NCBI GenBank assembly: GCA_963575745.1
Contig: CAUYUJ010020582.1
Span: 576,083-640,082 of the forward strand
Direction: 5' to 3'
Source: Prorocentrum cordatum
Taxonomy: Eukaryota; Sar; Dinophyceae; Prorocentrales; Prorocentraceae
Length of the DNA: 64,000 nt
In this document: one piece after another, positions 12,018 through 31,700 of the stretch
How positions within the stretch are numbered: position 1 is the first letter of the stretch
Layout of the letters: each line of letters starts with the position of its first letter
Made by a program: the position numbers and the translations under genes
Notes under the pieces: model-generated
The model's input: the letters and a program-made list of their open reading frames with translations, nothing else
What the model was told of the DNA's origin: nothing
Database searches by the model: none

Positions 12018-12242
12018 AAAAAAGAAAATTAGAAAAATAAAAAAATGAAAAAATCACAATAAAAAATAAATAAAAATAGATGAATAAATAAAAATATAAA
12101 TAAACTATAACGTTGAATAACATAATAAATATAAATAAAATATAAATAAAATATAACGTTGACTAACATAATAAATATAAATAATATATAAATAAAATAT
12201 AAATAAAAGTAAAAAGTGAAGTAAACAGTAACGTGTATTATA
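12018..12242. repeat. AT-rich A/T block
   Basis: About 225 bp made almost only of A and T (AAATAAATATAAATAAAATA variants), with ATAACGTTGAATAACATAAT and a near copy about 50 bp later. It contrasts sharply with the GC-rich surroundings. No gene is present. Confidence 0.85.
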
Positions 12243-12722
12243 GTACATGCGTAACATAATAATGTTCAGTTGAAATACATAAGGCTACGTCGACAATGTA
12301 AATGGTACTCATTGCGCCGCTCAATGATAACCGGAGGCCTGAAGCGAATCATTCGGACATCAGCAACAACAAAGCGCACCTCCCCTCATCTTCCCTGAGC
12401 CGCGGCACCTGCAACTGCGAGAGCCCTGCGAAGCAGCTCGGAAGGCTCTGAAAATCACAGGGATCCCTTCCAATGTCGGAAATCCTCCGAAAGCTTTAAA
12501 AATAATCGGGGCCTCCAGGATGACCAAGGAAACACCAGACGACGACGACGCCGACGACGCTTTTGCGCCAGCCGCTGCCCCCAGCGCCCAGCACCTCAGG
12601 GGTCGACGCCCCTCTCGGGTCGCGACCGCCGACCGCCTCAGGCAGGGCCGCCCTTGGAGGCCGCGAGCGCCAAATCGCGGAGGCGCGGCCGCTTCCTCCG
12701 CCGCCGAAAGAGCGCGTCCCCC

Positions 12723-12746
12723 TATCTCTCTCTCTCTCTCTCTCTA

Positions 12747-12820
<74 letters not shown>

Positions 12821-13600
12821 CTCTCTCCCTGCTCCTCCTCCTCCCCCTCCTCCTCCTCCTCCCCCATCCTCCTCCTCCCCCTCTCCTCCTCCTCCTCCTC
12901 CTCCTCTCCTCCTCCTCCTCCTCCTCATCCTCTTGCCTGAGAGTCAAGTCAGAAGAGGGGGGGGGGGGGGGGGGGAGGTAGAGGAGCTGGAGGATAGGCA
13001 GAGCAAGAGAGGGATGAGAGGACAAGGAGGAGGAAAAAGAGGGGGGCAAGGAGAGGAAAGGGAGAAGGAGGAGGAGGGGGAGGGGAAGGAGGAGGGGGGC
13101 AGCAGGAGACAGTGATAGGGGAGAAGGATAGGAGGGGGAGGAGGGGGTCGGAGGAGGAGGAGGAGGAGGGGGAGGAGGAGGAGGAGGAGGAGGAGGAGGA
13201 GGAGGAGGAGGATCAGAAGGTGAAGGAAAAGGAGGAGGAAGGAGCAGGAGGAAATGGAGGCGGCAGGTAAAGGAGAACAGGAGGAAGACGAGGGCGCGAG
13301 GCCCCTTCTTCTCCCCCCTTCTCCTTCTCCACCCATCTCCGTTCTCCTCCTGATGGGCCCTCGGCGTCGTCGACGGCACCGACGGGGGCAGGGAGGGGAG
13401 TGAGAAGGACGAGGAGGAGGAGGGGGAAGAGGAGGAGGAAGAGGACAAGGACTGGGAGGAGGACAAGGAGCAGGAGGAGGAGGAGGAGGAGGAGAAGGAG
13501 AAGGAGGAGGAGGAAGAGGAGGAGGAGGAGGAGGAGGAGGAGGTAGAGGAGGAGGAGGAGCAGGAGGACGAGGAGGAGGAGGACGACGAAGAGAACGAGG
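12723..13600. repeat. CT, TCC and GGA microsatellite complex
   Basis: A CT tract (12723-12830) is followed by TCC/CTC (12831-12930), a run of about 17 G (12958-12975) and then long GGA tracts to about 13600, with a short non-repetitive island at 13265-13400. It lies just past the last recognised exon of gene A. It may be intron or 3' flank; no further exon was identified inside it. Confidence 0.8.
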
Positions 13601-13629
13601 CTACGACAATGACTCGTCCTCGGAGGCTC

Positions 13630-21177
<7,548 letters not shown>

Positions 21178-22358
21178 GGCTCCCTGAAGTCTGGGCCCCT
21201 GAGCTGTCAGGGCACCGAAAACAAACTCCCAACTCGCTGTGCAGTGGCGCACCCCGCACTGTCTCCCCAAAGAAAGCTCGAGTTGAATTTGCGACGGAGG
21301 TCTCTCTCTCTCTCTCTATCCCTCTCTCTTTCTCTCTCAAATCATCATAAGCATCATCATCCACCATGTCGCTCTCCCGCTCCCTTTCACGGGTACCATA
21401 CCTACCCCCCCCCCCATCCATCCTGGCATTACGCACATGTATCCATGCCCACCTCTCATCAGCATTGGCCCCCTCGCTCGGTCTGCTCACCTTTGCTATC
21501 TCCAATCGGCATGGCCGAGGACCCCCCCTACCCCCATGTGGGCTCCCACGGGATCTACCAATGGGGTAAGTGCGCATTCCTGGCATAGGATGCAGCTTGT
21601 GTCATGTGGAACACATGTTTGGATACGCTATGGAACTGGTGCGTTCTATCAGGGAAGATCCACATTCCTGCGCTCTCCAACTCACTCTATCCCAACAACA
21701 GAACATCGCGTGCGCCCATCTGCCTGCTGGCGCGGCTATCCTCGAACCTAGGAGGGGCCGCGTTGGACGACCCGCTGTCTGGCCGAGCTCGCGACGCGCA
21801 GTTCGCGATCAAATTCGCGCCCCTTGTCTGATCTGGATGAAGCGCAATATCTTCGCATCTCCTCTGCGGGAAACGCGACCAAGACGAACTGTCTGACGCT
21901 GACGATGCCACCTGGGCGACTAAAACAGGACGGGATCCATCTCGCTTGTGAGCCCTCTGGGCGCCGATGGTCGCCTGGATACAAAGGGCGCCCTGCGCTG
22001 ACGGTCGGGCCCCGTCCGGGGCCCATCGGCCCCCCTGGCGTCAAGACAACGGCCGAGGCGAAGAGTCACAAGGGGCGAACGAGGGAGGCCAGGAAGAGCC
22101 GACGGGGGGGAGAGAGGCATGGAGAGCTGAGAGGTCGAAGGGGGCGGGGGAGGGCAGGAGTGAAGTCCCAGGGGCGATGTTAAGACAGCAAGGGCACACT
22201 TGCACGCCGATCCCTGCAAGCCAGATCCCAAGGACACTACCGATATGGCAGCGCCGCTCCTTAGTCGAAGCCCACTCTGCGCATCGCCAAGCGATAGAGG
22301 CAAGTCCAAGATCTGAACGCATGCGCCAACGAAACAAAAAGTACTGCCTGCTCGTACG
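21178..22358. other. Spacer between genes B and A
   Basis: No convincing exon. Holds a CT tract at 21301-21340 and short unique-looking sequence. Promoter elements cannot be named; dinoflagellate promoters lack a reliable consensus. Confidence 0.5.
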
Positions 22359-23807
22359 CTAATCTGACGTGCTCCCTCTCTCAGAACTGGAAGAGTGACG
22401 AGACCCCGCGTCCGAAGCCTTTGATGCCTCCGACTCCCCCCCTGAATCCCCATCGTCGGAAACACCCTTGAAGAACTTACCGAAGGTGATGTAGGAAGCG
22501 GTCATCCATGGCAGCGCGTGGTACATGCAATAAGCGTTGCCCGCCATGTTGCAGAGCCTCAAGTTGTCAGAGAGCTTGAACGAGCCCTCGGGAGCCTTGT
22601 ACATGTCGTCCGTCCACCCGATCATCCTCATGAGCTCGAACCCCTCCAGCGCCCTGATGTGCCAAACGGCGGGCCGAACCATCGTCCCCTCGACGTGCAG
22701 GCGGAATCGCATGACAATCTTGCCCGAGCCCACGAGAGTCGGCGGACGACGGAGCCATGGTGATGTCGCATCCTCCTTGAGGGAACCAACTCCATCCTCC
22801 AATTGCGAGCCGATGAGCCTCGGCATCGACATATTGATGTCAACGAACTCCGCAATCCGATTGTCATTCTCAACTGGCGGGAAGAGCGAGTCCAGGAGGT
22901 AGCACGCCTCCCACTCCCGCAAGAAGAGACCACCTTTGTGAACCTCCGAAGTCGTGGTGCTCTGATCTGTCACCGGCCAAGGCAACTTGTTATTATCAAA
23001 CATCTGCTTGTGGTCAGTCTTCCAGTTGGGCTCCTCTGCGCTGCTCGGAAGAAGTTGTGCATCATTGAGAAGGGGCATGCCGATGCGATCACCCTCGCTC
23101 TTGAGCCTGGCGAGGTCCAACGTGACGCAGCGGAACAGGTCGATGGAGAATCGCTGCGACGTCTTGAACGAGTACAAGGTTGAAGTGAAGAACGCCGATA
23201 TCTCATCGTGGGGGCCCTTCAAACATCGCCACGCCGTCCAATACAGGCGCGTGCGCGGAAGCGGGGCCCCGAAGTCCTCGGCGTCCAACGTGTCCATGTG
23301 GGCCCAATACCCTTTCGCACGAAGTTCGCGAAGTACATAGTCGGCGTCGGACACCTCGTGGCCTGGAGCTTTCACTGCAACGCCCTTCACGCACTCAAAG
23401 TTGATGCCCATGGGGCTGTGAGCCTCGACGATGTCCAGAGCCGTCTGGAAGCCAATTCCAGTTGCATCGCGGTTGTCCTGCACGCACCCCACGTTGCGGC
23501 CCGCATTCCGATTGAGAGGTGTTCTGCTCACACATGGGACTCCAATGTCGAGGTCAAAGCAAGGATGCAGAAGTTGAACCTCACCGTGTGCACGCTGGTT
23601 GGCCGCCGAATGTTCTTTGAGTTCCGCCATGTCCTTCACCACGAAGAAGGGGTCGAACTGCGAGATAATGAAAGCTCTCTTGTCGTCGTTTTTCTCGCAG
23701 TACAAAGAGGTAGACAGTGGAACGTCAACGCCGAACTCTGAACGCCACGTATCTGACATAGCCCGCCGGCACCTCCCCTTCATGACAGCGCGAAGCAACG
23801 TGTGCGA
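22359..23807 (-). CDS. Gene B last exon: catalytic and target-recognition part of the methyltransferase
   Basis: 482 codons plus stop TAG. It holds motifs II, IV, VI, VIII and X. Between VIII and X lie about 220 residues that would include the target-recognition region. It ends in a Ser/Glu-rich tail (ASDAGSRHSSSSERGS). The acceptor CTGACAG/TCGCAC is set by frame; an upstream TGA in frame excludes the nearby GTAG as acceptor. Confidence 0.7.
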   Translation of the reverse strand, partial: SHTLLRAVMKGRCRRAMSDTWRSEFGVDVPLSTSLYCEKNDDKRAFIISQFDPFFVVKDMAELKEHSAANQRAHGEVQLLHPCFDLDIGVPCVSRTPLNRNAGRNVGCVQDNRDATGIGFQTALDIVEAHSPMGINFECVKGVAVKAPGHEVSDADYVLRELRAKGYWAHMDTLDAEDFGAPLPRTRLYWTAWRCLKGPHDEISAFFTSTLYSFKTSQRFSIDLFRCVTLDLARLKSEGDRIGMPLLNDAQLLPSSAEEPNWKTDHKQMFDNNKLPWPVTDQSTTTSEVHKGGLFLREWEACYLLDSLFPPVENDNRIAEFVDINMSMPRLIGSQLEDGVGSLKEDATSPWLRRPPTLVGSGKIVMRFRLHVEGTMVRPAVWHIRALEGFELMRMIGWTDDMYKAPEGSFKLSDNLRLCNMAGNAYCMYHALPWMTASYITFGKFFKGVSDDGDSGGESEASKASDAGSRHSSSSERGSTSD

Positions 23808-25640
23808 CTGTCAGCTACGAGACACACAGCTCGACCAACCAGAAACGACCATGCATGACACTGCGACCTACATGCGGATGCTGTCAAACCTTAAACAACA
23901 CACGATAAAGAGTGCATCGCTCGAGAACCCACCCCCTATCCCACCAAGTCGTAATGCCAGTACCAGCACAAATTGACCAGTGATCGAATTTCAACTCCGA
24001 CGCAAAGGTAGCAAGTCTCTGGATAGAACTCAACACCTCAATCTCACGCTCAGGCGAGACGCTCTTGTGCCAGCGCTCGAGCAACTCACGCATCATGGGG
24101 CAGGACTTCGTCTCCACCGCGCAGTCGTCATCCTGCCCTACCCGCATTCCCCCCCTTCCACAGGCTGCCTCGAGCACGGACGCAGCAAGCCCTGAGCGCC
24201 ACGCCGCAAACCAACAAACACGCCAACGTAACTAATATCGGGCAGTAGGTATACACGCGTCCAAGACCCCTCGCCTGGAACTCCCTAAGGTCGGCCAGGG
24301 TAATCGCAGGGCGCTTTGAAGGCTCATTCGGTTGCTTTCCTGGCCCCTGTGCTAAGCCCACTGAGGCCATCGTTGAACAGGAATCAGCATTTCGGCGAGA
24401 CTTGCGGGGGGCTAAGACGCAACGTGTGTTCATGTGTCCTGGATCAAGAGTCGATCCTAACAGAGAGTGTCGGCGGATATACGCGAAGCGTCACTACGGC
24501 AATTGAACGACTGGGACCCTTCGGACATGCGCTCCCCCAGCTGCTGCACAAGGGAAGAAAGAGGCCACTAGTCATACTCAACCCTTCCCTCCCAACCTCG
24601 TCCACGGTGACGGCCACTGGCTCATCCTGGAAGAGCTCCTCCTCTAACGCATCGAGCTCGTCATTGCTGCCCACGACCTCCACAGCCTCGTCGGAATCCT
24701 CCCCTCTCTGGCGCCGCGCGGGCAAGACGGCCCCCTCCCTCCCCAGAGCCCCCCCTCTGCCCCCCCCCCATGCCCTTCACCTCCCCCCGCAACTGCCATG
24801 ACCAGCGACCGCGCCCGCCGGCGTCGAGGCGGCCGACAGCGGAGACCCGCGGAGGCAACGAGGGCTGCACGGCGTCCCTGGGCCCAAGGACAGGTTCCAG
24901 AATCTCTCATCAGAACGGCACGGCGCTGACAGACTGAAACAATCACACTCCCTGGACTTCGGCTCAGCATTTCAACCAAACAACGCCGCCGCAAAAAACA
25001 ACCCTGGTATTTCTTAAATATTGCAAATCTTTTTTATTACAATTAAATTAATAAAAACACAACTATCCGAAACTATCCGAACCTATCCGCGGTAATGCCC
25101 TCTGTCTTGTTTCAAGACATAACATTAAATCGCAACTATCCGAAACTATCCGAATCTATCCGTGGTAATTGTTTTTTTAATTGTAAAAAAATAATTTGAA
25201 TGTTTTCAAAATGTTTTTTGACATTTGAAAATGATGTGTTGCGTTCGAAAGATCTTTGATATTCAAACGTGGGGCGCGAGAACAACGCCGACTGTTAGCT
25301 GGACGCGCGCAACTTGCTTGAAACGCAACCCCCTCATCCCTCCCGTCCCCTTATCCTCGTCAGCGGCCGCGGTCAAGCTCGACGGCAGGCTCATCAAGCC
25401 GATGTCGAGCACGCTGCCAGCCCCGGGCGTCGCGTCCTCGCCGACGCCAGTCGCGGGCGCCACGTCCGCCTCGCTGGCGGCGAGCTGCCTCCCCCCCCCT
25501 CGCGTCTGCGCAGCAAGGGCGCGAGCACGATGGCGAAATCCAAAGGAGGAAGGATGCGACGATGGCGCGTCACATCGAGGGGGGGAGGGAGAGAGATTGA
25601 GAGAGAGAGAGAGAGAGAGAGGGAGAAAGAGAGAGAGTGA

Positions 25641-25696
<56 letters not shown>

Positions 25697-25710
25697 AGAC
25701 AGAGAGATAG

Positions 25711-25757
<47 letters not shown>

Positions 25758-25758
25758 T

Positions 25759-25789
<31 letters not shown>

Positions 25790-25832
25790 CGGGGGGAAGG
25801 GAGAGATAAAGAGAGAGAGAGAGAGAAGGGAG

Positions 25833-25872
<40 letters not shown>

Positions 25873-26065
25873 GGATCGGGACAGAGGGGGAGGGGCCCGA
25901 ACTCCCTGGTCACCGAGAAGACCAGGAGGGGCTGACGAGACGGCGAGAGCTGCTTCCCGAGGACGACAATGCTCTTCGACCTTGTATCTCCAGCGCTGAG
26001 AGAGAGAGGGGGGGAGTGAGAGAGAGAGGGGGAGAGAGAGAGAGAGAGAAAGTGAAAGAGAGAGG

Positions 26066-26099
<34 letters not shown>

Positions 26100-27488
26100 T
26101 GTGACGCCCTCGATGGGACGGGCGTTGCGGGGCGGGCCGACGAACGCAGGAGGCCAAAGGTGGAGGGGCTTGAAGGCCCCTGCGAATTCGATGGGGCGAT
26201 GGGGACAAGGCGGCGTCGCCGAGGGCACAGGCGGACGAAGCTAGGAACATAAGGAAGAGGCGACGGACGCAGCTAGGCCGATACCAGCGCGATGCACGCA
26301 TCACATATAGTGCACGCTGCCACGCACGCTGGCACACAACACTGCACAACATCATACATCATGCATGCACTACTGATGTCCGTCTCTCCTGTCCACCTCG
26401 CCCTCCAACCCACCCGCTGCCCGCCTGCGAACGTCCTGGCGGCAGCAGTAGTCGTGGTACTTGCTGGGGCTCTCGATCTCGAGAAGGCTGTCTCGCATGG
26501 GCGGCGGATGATCGTGGCTGCCCTGGGCTGACGCCTCGCCTGCCGCGAGAGACAAGGTCGTTGCGCCCTTGGGCGATGGCTCTTCATCAGCGGCAGGCGC
26601 CGCTGCTAAGCCGTCCTCGGCTGCTGCCGCTGCAAAGCCCGCGGGCTCCGTCGTCTGCTGGGCCGCCGGCAGCTGCGCCTGGTCCAAGACGGCCTCGGCG
26701 CTCAAGCCCACCTGCGACATCGGGACGCACGAGCCTCCGCTAACGCCGCGCACAGGCGCCATGCTGACCTGCGGTGGGGGTTCCCACACTGGCAGGGGGG
26801 GCGCTGCTGCGACATCAGGGGGGCCGCCTGATGCTGAGCTGGCGCCAGCAGCCCTCGCCTTTTGCGCAGCCTCGCCTGCCATGTCATTGGCATTGCCGCC
26901 GTCACCGCCACCGACAGAAACCTCTCCCATCGGGTTTTGCTCAGCAACGTCACCTTCGTCTTGACCCTCCCTCGCAGGCTTCCGCTCCTTGCGGCCCTTG
27001 CGCTCCTTGTGAGCATCGCCATCGCCGCCAGAATCATCCTTCCGTGCCTTCTTAGCTTTCCTTGGCGCCTTGTCCTTCTCCTCCTCAGCTGCCTCCTCCC
27101 GTGCCTCCTCAGCTTTCTTTGATGCTTTCTTGCCTCCTCCTTCGCCCTTCTCCTCCTGAGCTGCCCGTGCATCTGATCCTCCAGTATCCTTCGCCTTCCT
27201 CCTCTGCTTCGGCGGTCGCCCCTCCTCCTGCGGGCCTCTCCTGGAGCTGCTCTTGGGCCCCTCCTCCTTCTCAGCGCGGCTTGCCTTCTCGCGGGCGTCT
27301 CCTCGCCCCTCTGCGGGCGCGCCCATCGAGGCGAGGACGGCCGCGTCGAACGCGCGGGACCTCGCAACGGATGCCGAGGGAGGCGTCTTGCCTGGCTTGC
27401 TAACGTACTGCAAGATGCCGTACTTCCTGCTGCCGGCAGTCGGCGCCGCTGGATCTACGGGACCAGATGCCACAGAGTCCTGGCTCAT
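22359..27488 (-). CDS. Gene B: C5 cytosine DNA methyltransferase-like protein
   Basis: Exons by eye: 27488 (ATG) to about 26436; a candidate at 25356-25484; 24597-24698; 23941-24132; and 22359-23807 ending in TAG. Methyltransferase motifs appear in the usual order. Motif I is HWSICAGTG (23957-23985), motif II is SLYCEKND, and motif IV is DIGVPCVS with the catalytic Cys codon at 23532-23534. Motif VI is FECV, keeping the Glu but with Cys for Asn of ENV. Motif VIII is PRTRLY (about 23245), and motif X is MAGNAYCMYHALP. The family transfers methyl from SAM to cytosine C5 in DNA. Related genes are common in dinoflagellates and some ride on retrotransposons. The Lys/Glu-rich 5' exon may belong to a separate gene, as its junction to the next exon is unresolved. 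The C tail is Ser/Asp-rich. Confidence 0.6.
23941..24132 (-). CDS. Gene B exon with methyltransferase motif I
   Basis: 64 codons, DDDCAVETKSCPMMRELL through HWSICAGTGITTWW. The acceptor is GGGCAG/GATGAC. The donor is tentatively TGGTGG/GATAGG, a GA type chosen because it keeps phase 0 with the last exon. The motif I text SICAGTG resembles the F-x-G-x-G SAM-binding loop. Confidence 0.55.
24597..24698 (-). CDS. Gene B short acidic exon
   Basis: Exactly 34 codons, DSDEAVEVVGSNDELDALEE and on to VTVDE. It is bordered by GGGGAG/GATTCC (acceptor) and GACGAG/GTTGGG (donor). The intron before it starts GATAAG, so GAT repeats at both ends of that intron. Confidence 0.55.
24699..25355 (-). mobile_element. 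Gene B intron holding an AT-rich block with a TATCCGAA repeat
   Basis: The intron starts GATAAG and the next exon starts GATTCC. Inside, at about 25010-25235, is an AT-rich block with two copies (about 25065 and 25132) of AACTATCCGAAACTATCCGA followed by a CTATCCGYGGTAAT-like tail. Each copy is itself built of three CTATCCG units. Confidence 0.5.
25356..25484 (-). CDS. Gene B candidate exon
   Basis: Reads LAASEADVAPATGVGEDATP and on to SSLTAAADE, ending at GACGAG/GATAAG, a GA donor. The acceptor GGAGGCAG fits, but the link to the 5' exon is not resolved. The sense-strand sequence before it is a very long CT tract (plus 25580-26095). Confidence 0.45.
25485..26435 (-). mobile_element. Gene B intron region with (CT)n tracts and the shared introner core
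   Basis: GA tracts on the plus strand fill 25590-25870 and 26000-26095. Between them, at 25888-25921, is GACAGAGGGGGAGGGGCCCG and then AACTCCCTGGTC. This is the same core and order as in introns at 14030-14058 and 32450-32480. A short coding-looking island at 26105-26230 could be another exon in either of two frames. Confidence 0.5.
26436..27488 (-). CDS. Gene B 5' exon: Lys/Glu/Ala-rich, highly charged
   Basis: ATG at 27488 (MSQDSVASGPVDPAAP), about 350 codons. Residues 60-190 are a Lys/Arg/Glu-rich, helical or disordered block, followed by a Pro/Gly/Ala-rich block. It ends near KYHDYCCRQ at a possible GA donor (CGCCAG/GACGTT). No domain was recognised. It may be the N-terminal tail of the methyltransferase or a separate gene. 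Confidence 0.5.
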
Positions 27489-28478
27489 CGCAGGTCCAAG
27501 TCCGATGGCAAGAACCTATGGCAACGCTGTGGCGCCCGAGCCGAGAAGGGGCGCCAAGACTGACAAGCTGTGCCCAAGACACCCAAACTTCCGACCCCAT
27601 TGGCCTGCAAGCCGTGCCCAAGACACCCACAGGCGCCCCAATGAGCGACAGTGAAAATAAATGAGAGCAGTATGATGTCCCGAAACAACAACCCCCCTCT
27701 TATGAGACGTAGATCCCAACGTTTGCCATCACGTCCAAACGGCGAAATGCGTAATCTGTCGGTACTTGTATTCGACGGGCCTAAGGCGCGTGGCGCTGTT
27801 TGCTCTGATAGATCTAAAGGCTTTCAATGCATTGCCTGTGCTTGCTTGTGCATGATTGTCTGTGCTGTCTGCATGCCCATGTACTGCTATTATTGTTTGT
27901 CTGCGTGGTCCCTCTCGTTTGCTTGTTGCGCGATTTCACTTCTTATATTGCTGCGCTTGCTGGTCTGCTTCGCATGCCTTGCCCTGCCGACATCGGCGAA
28001 TTTGCAGACCGCCCTTCCTCCGCCAGCGGGGGCGAGGCGACGGCTGGGCAGAGGGGGGGAGGGCAGTGGACGGATGAGTGGGCCTCGACAGCAACGCTGC
28101 CCCTCGCTCCGAATCCCCCATCGCCTCGCGACGCCTTTCCAGAACGATCTGAAACCAAAGAGGGGCACAACAGAGAACGAGGCCAACCCCCGGCGGTGAC
28201 GCATTAGGCTCCTGCCTCACCAGCTCTGAGCAAGGTCTCGGCAAGGAGCGGCCGAATGGATGAGGCAGCAACGCTCGGCGATGCATGGGCGACGCGCCGG
28301 TGGGACAGGGCCGCCCTATGGGAGGGAAAGGAGAAGTGAGGGGGGAGGGAGTGGCTTCGAGATATATGAGAGCGAACTGGAGGGGGGTGGATGGAGGGCG
28401 GATGAGAGGGTGGCAGGGGAAGACGAATGACGACGATGACAAGAGAAAGAGAGCATGCTTGACTTGTGCACGATGCTC
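27489..28478. other. Spacer between genes C and B
   Basis: Contains a purine-rich part at 28310-28450. No gene or repeat is recognised. A repeated phrase variant of GCCCAAGACACCCA occurs at 27570 and 27614. Confidence 0.5.
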
Positions 28479-28756
28479 TCACACGAGCTCCGCCGCGAGG
28501 CGGTCCAACTCGGCCTCAGGAATTAAAGGTATATCCGACCTCTTGATCTCGGAGAGATGCCTGAACTTCCCGTTCTTGAGGTCTGACCGAATACCGACGC
28601 CCATGAGGAGCCACTTCTTGGCCAGGCATCTAGTTTGCTCTGGAGTATTCCCATAGAAGGTGAATGCCCGCTGGCAGGAGGCACCAGGCTGCCAGGTGTT
28701 CCGATGCCTGTAGCAGTTCCCACCATAGCCAACGAACTTCCCCCTGGGCCAAAGCT
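28479..28756 (-). CDS. Gene C last exon, AP2/ERF-like
   Basis: About 92 codons to TGA at 28479-28481, in a frame with no long upstream opening. It reads ELWPRGKFVGYGGNCYRHRN, then a W, beta-like text, FTFYGNTPEQTRCLAKKW, and a basic tail. AP2 modules bind DNA in plants and apicomplexans. The match here is by pattern only. The acceptor GTTTCAG/AGCTTTGG was chosen by frame. Confidence 0.45.
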
Positions 28757-31700
28757 CTGAAACGGTGAAGGGTCCGAAAGCCTGATGCCGAACCCTGCGA
28801 ACAACGGGCGCCTGCCCGTGCGCGAGCGGGGGTGGCGGGCTGCCAGCAGGGTCATCAGCACCGTCGCCCGCTGCAGCATCTGCGGGACCTCCCCAGCCGG
28901 CAGAGACAGAGATGAAGACGAAGTGGGCAGCGCGACAAGAGAAGGAGGAGAATGGACAAGGTTCGAGGGGGGAAAGGAGGAGGATGAAGAGGAAGGGATG
29001 GGCGAGAGGAAAAGATGACTTGAAGGAGCGGAGGGAATATTAGGATGGGAGGCGAACAATAACACTACAGGACGGAGTCACACGCACCGACAACGCTAAC
29101 AACAATGGCGCTATCTTGAAATGCCGCAAGACTGGCGCTGATGGGTTACCACGTCACATGTCTCTGACGCCCCTACCGCGCCCCGACCCCGACCAGGGGG
29201 CAGAACCAAGGACACGTCACTGTCGCTGTCGGGATGGTGCTCGTGCTCTGGGTGCGGCTGGTCGTCGTCGTCGGTGCCGCTCACAGTGTGATCGGAAAAC
29301 ACGTCGGTGACGTCGTCGACGGGCTTGGGCATGCGAACCTTCACCCCGACTCGGCCACTCTTGACCTTCCGTTTCCCCCCGTCGTCATCGGCGGGCAACT
29401 TGGCCAAACCCTCGGCCATCTTCTTGGCATCCGAACTGCGGGCTGGCCGCTTCTGCGCCGGGGGGCGAGGGAGGGCGAAGACCTCCCGCTGCGAGTGCTC
29501 CAGTACCCAAGTCTCAGGAACAACGACACATAAAGCAGACAAGGATCGCGAAGCCACCTCATCCTGGGACGCCGCAGATACGCCGATGGTGTGGGGCATC
29601 CGCGCCTCCCCTGCCATGCGATACAGCTTGGCGAGGAAGGACGTGCCCATCATGAAATGCAGCGCTGCATCCCTATGGTCCAAGGACACCACGCGGGTGC
29701 TAGCATCCATCGTGCCCGTCGCTAGTAGAACGTACTTGGGACTCCCGTGCACATGAGACAACGATACCCACGTGCTCACCTGGAAACCATCAGCCCCAAG
29801 AACCCGGATGAAGTGGAAAGAACCCCTCCGATGCCCACTGAAGTAGTCGGTAAGCCGCTTGGCCGTCTCAACCACTTGTTTGTAGCACCATCTGTCTTTT
29901 GTTGCGCACAGCCCAGGGTGCGCCAGAGGGCACGGCAAATCGTAAATGAACTCATCTTCGGGCTTGATGTCCCCTGAGGTGGATGCCCAATGGCGTTTAA
30001 CTTCGCCCTCCCCTGCCCCCCCACCCTCCCCCCCGAGCCCCATAACCCAGTCCTCCCTCGCATCCCGCGTCCCCTCGGCCCCCATCACCCCATCCAACCA
30101 CGCGAAACAGAGGAAGACTGCGGGGGCAGGCGCAATGACGGGGTCATGCGAACTTGTTCTGATGTATGCCGAGGTGGGGGTGGCCCGATGGCCTGCATCT
30201 TCGACGAATAGCATGTCGGCCTGCATCTGGCGGACGTCCGCCGCGTAGGAAGTGAATCCAGGGAGGTGCTTCGGGTTGCCCTCCCCAGCAACGCCAGCCA
30301 CCCCAGCAAACTCGCACACCCTCGAAATATAATGCGAAGTCTGTGAGCGGCTAGTTTCGCCTAGACAAACCTCGCTCGGGTTTGCTGAACGGGGGGCGCC
30401 AGCAATCTCGTCAGGCACACAGGGCCTACGGGGCCCTGGACTGCGGGGCCCCGCCATCTCGTCAGGCCCGCGGGGCCTTAAGCAGAACAAAAAAAAAACG
30501 ATCCTGGTAAGGCTGACGCAAGTCCCCAACGTTGTCCAAGACAGTGCCGTAGATCCCGTAGTCGCGAACGTGCCTGCCGTGGCCCGCGATGCCGTCGTCC
30601 TGGGAGTCTTCCTCTCTGGCCTGGGCCTCAGAGTGGCGCGCTTCGGCCTTCAACTTCTCCTCTGTCTTACGGACGTCGGGCAGGCCGTGCCACTCTTGCA
30701 GCTTCTCAGCCTTCCACGCAGCATAGTCACCCGCGAGGCCAGGGTCCGCCCGTCGCTTGGCATGCTGAACGCTCATCCAGTGTACGAAGCCACTGGCAGG
30801 GCGAGACGCTGTCTTGGCCGCTTGCCTCGCTCTAATGGGGACGCCGTCCTCAATCAACTGCGACCTGGTCACTACACATGGATCGGCTCGCTCTAACCGC
30901 TTGTGTTCACTGAGAATCTGCGCGAGGAACCCGCACGAGCACAGACGCTCAACATCGCCATGCTTGCCGCAAGCATGACGCATCTGTGCCAATAGGCGTT
31001 CGCTGGACATGTTAGTAAAAACGTAGCTCCGAACCAAGGCGTTGATGCCGTCCCGAAAGAGGGTCCCATCGGCGGTGCGCAGCCTCGAGGACGCAGAGAC
31101 GACGCAACCAGAACGACTCCAGAGGCCCCGGGCACATCTAGATCCGAGCCGACGAATGCCACCCAGGAGCCCGAGGCGGAAAGCCACGCCCCATGGATGA
31201 CTAGACAAGGCTGGGGGGGAGGAGGTGGCGGAGGAGCAGAGACTGGAGGAGGGTGGGAGGGGCAGATGGGCGAGGCGGGGGAGGCGCACGAAGACGATCG
31301 AGACGAAGTGTCGGGGGCGGGGCCACGAATGTTTCGGCCCAACCAATCGCCTATCTCGCGTGGGGAACATTTTGAACACTTTCTGAGTGAACTCCTTGCC
31401 CCGACAGCACGGCCTCAAACTGTAAAACAAGTCCTCGATCTATCTTTCTGCTGCGGGGGGGCCGTGCGGTCGGCCCAGCGGGCGAAGAGGTAGGGGAACT
31501 CCAAATACTGTCTGAATCGCCAAAACACTTGACCGCTAAAATCAAGGCCCAACTCACGAATATAACCCATCAGCCCCTGCTCGGTGTAACTGCGCGAGAA
31601 ACAATCGAACAACGTGTTGAACACCTCTCCCGATTCCATCAAGCGACACAGCCGCCTCCTACAAAGATAGAAGGGGTTCGAAGTAGATTCAGCAAACACG

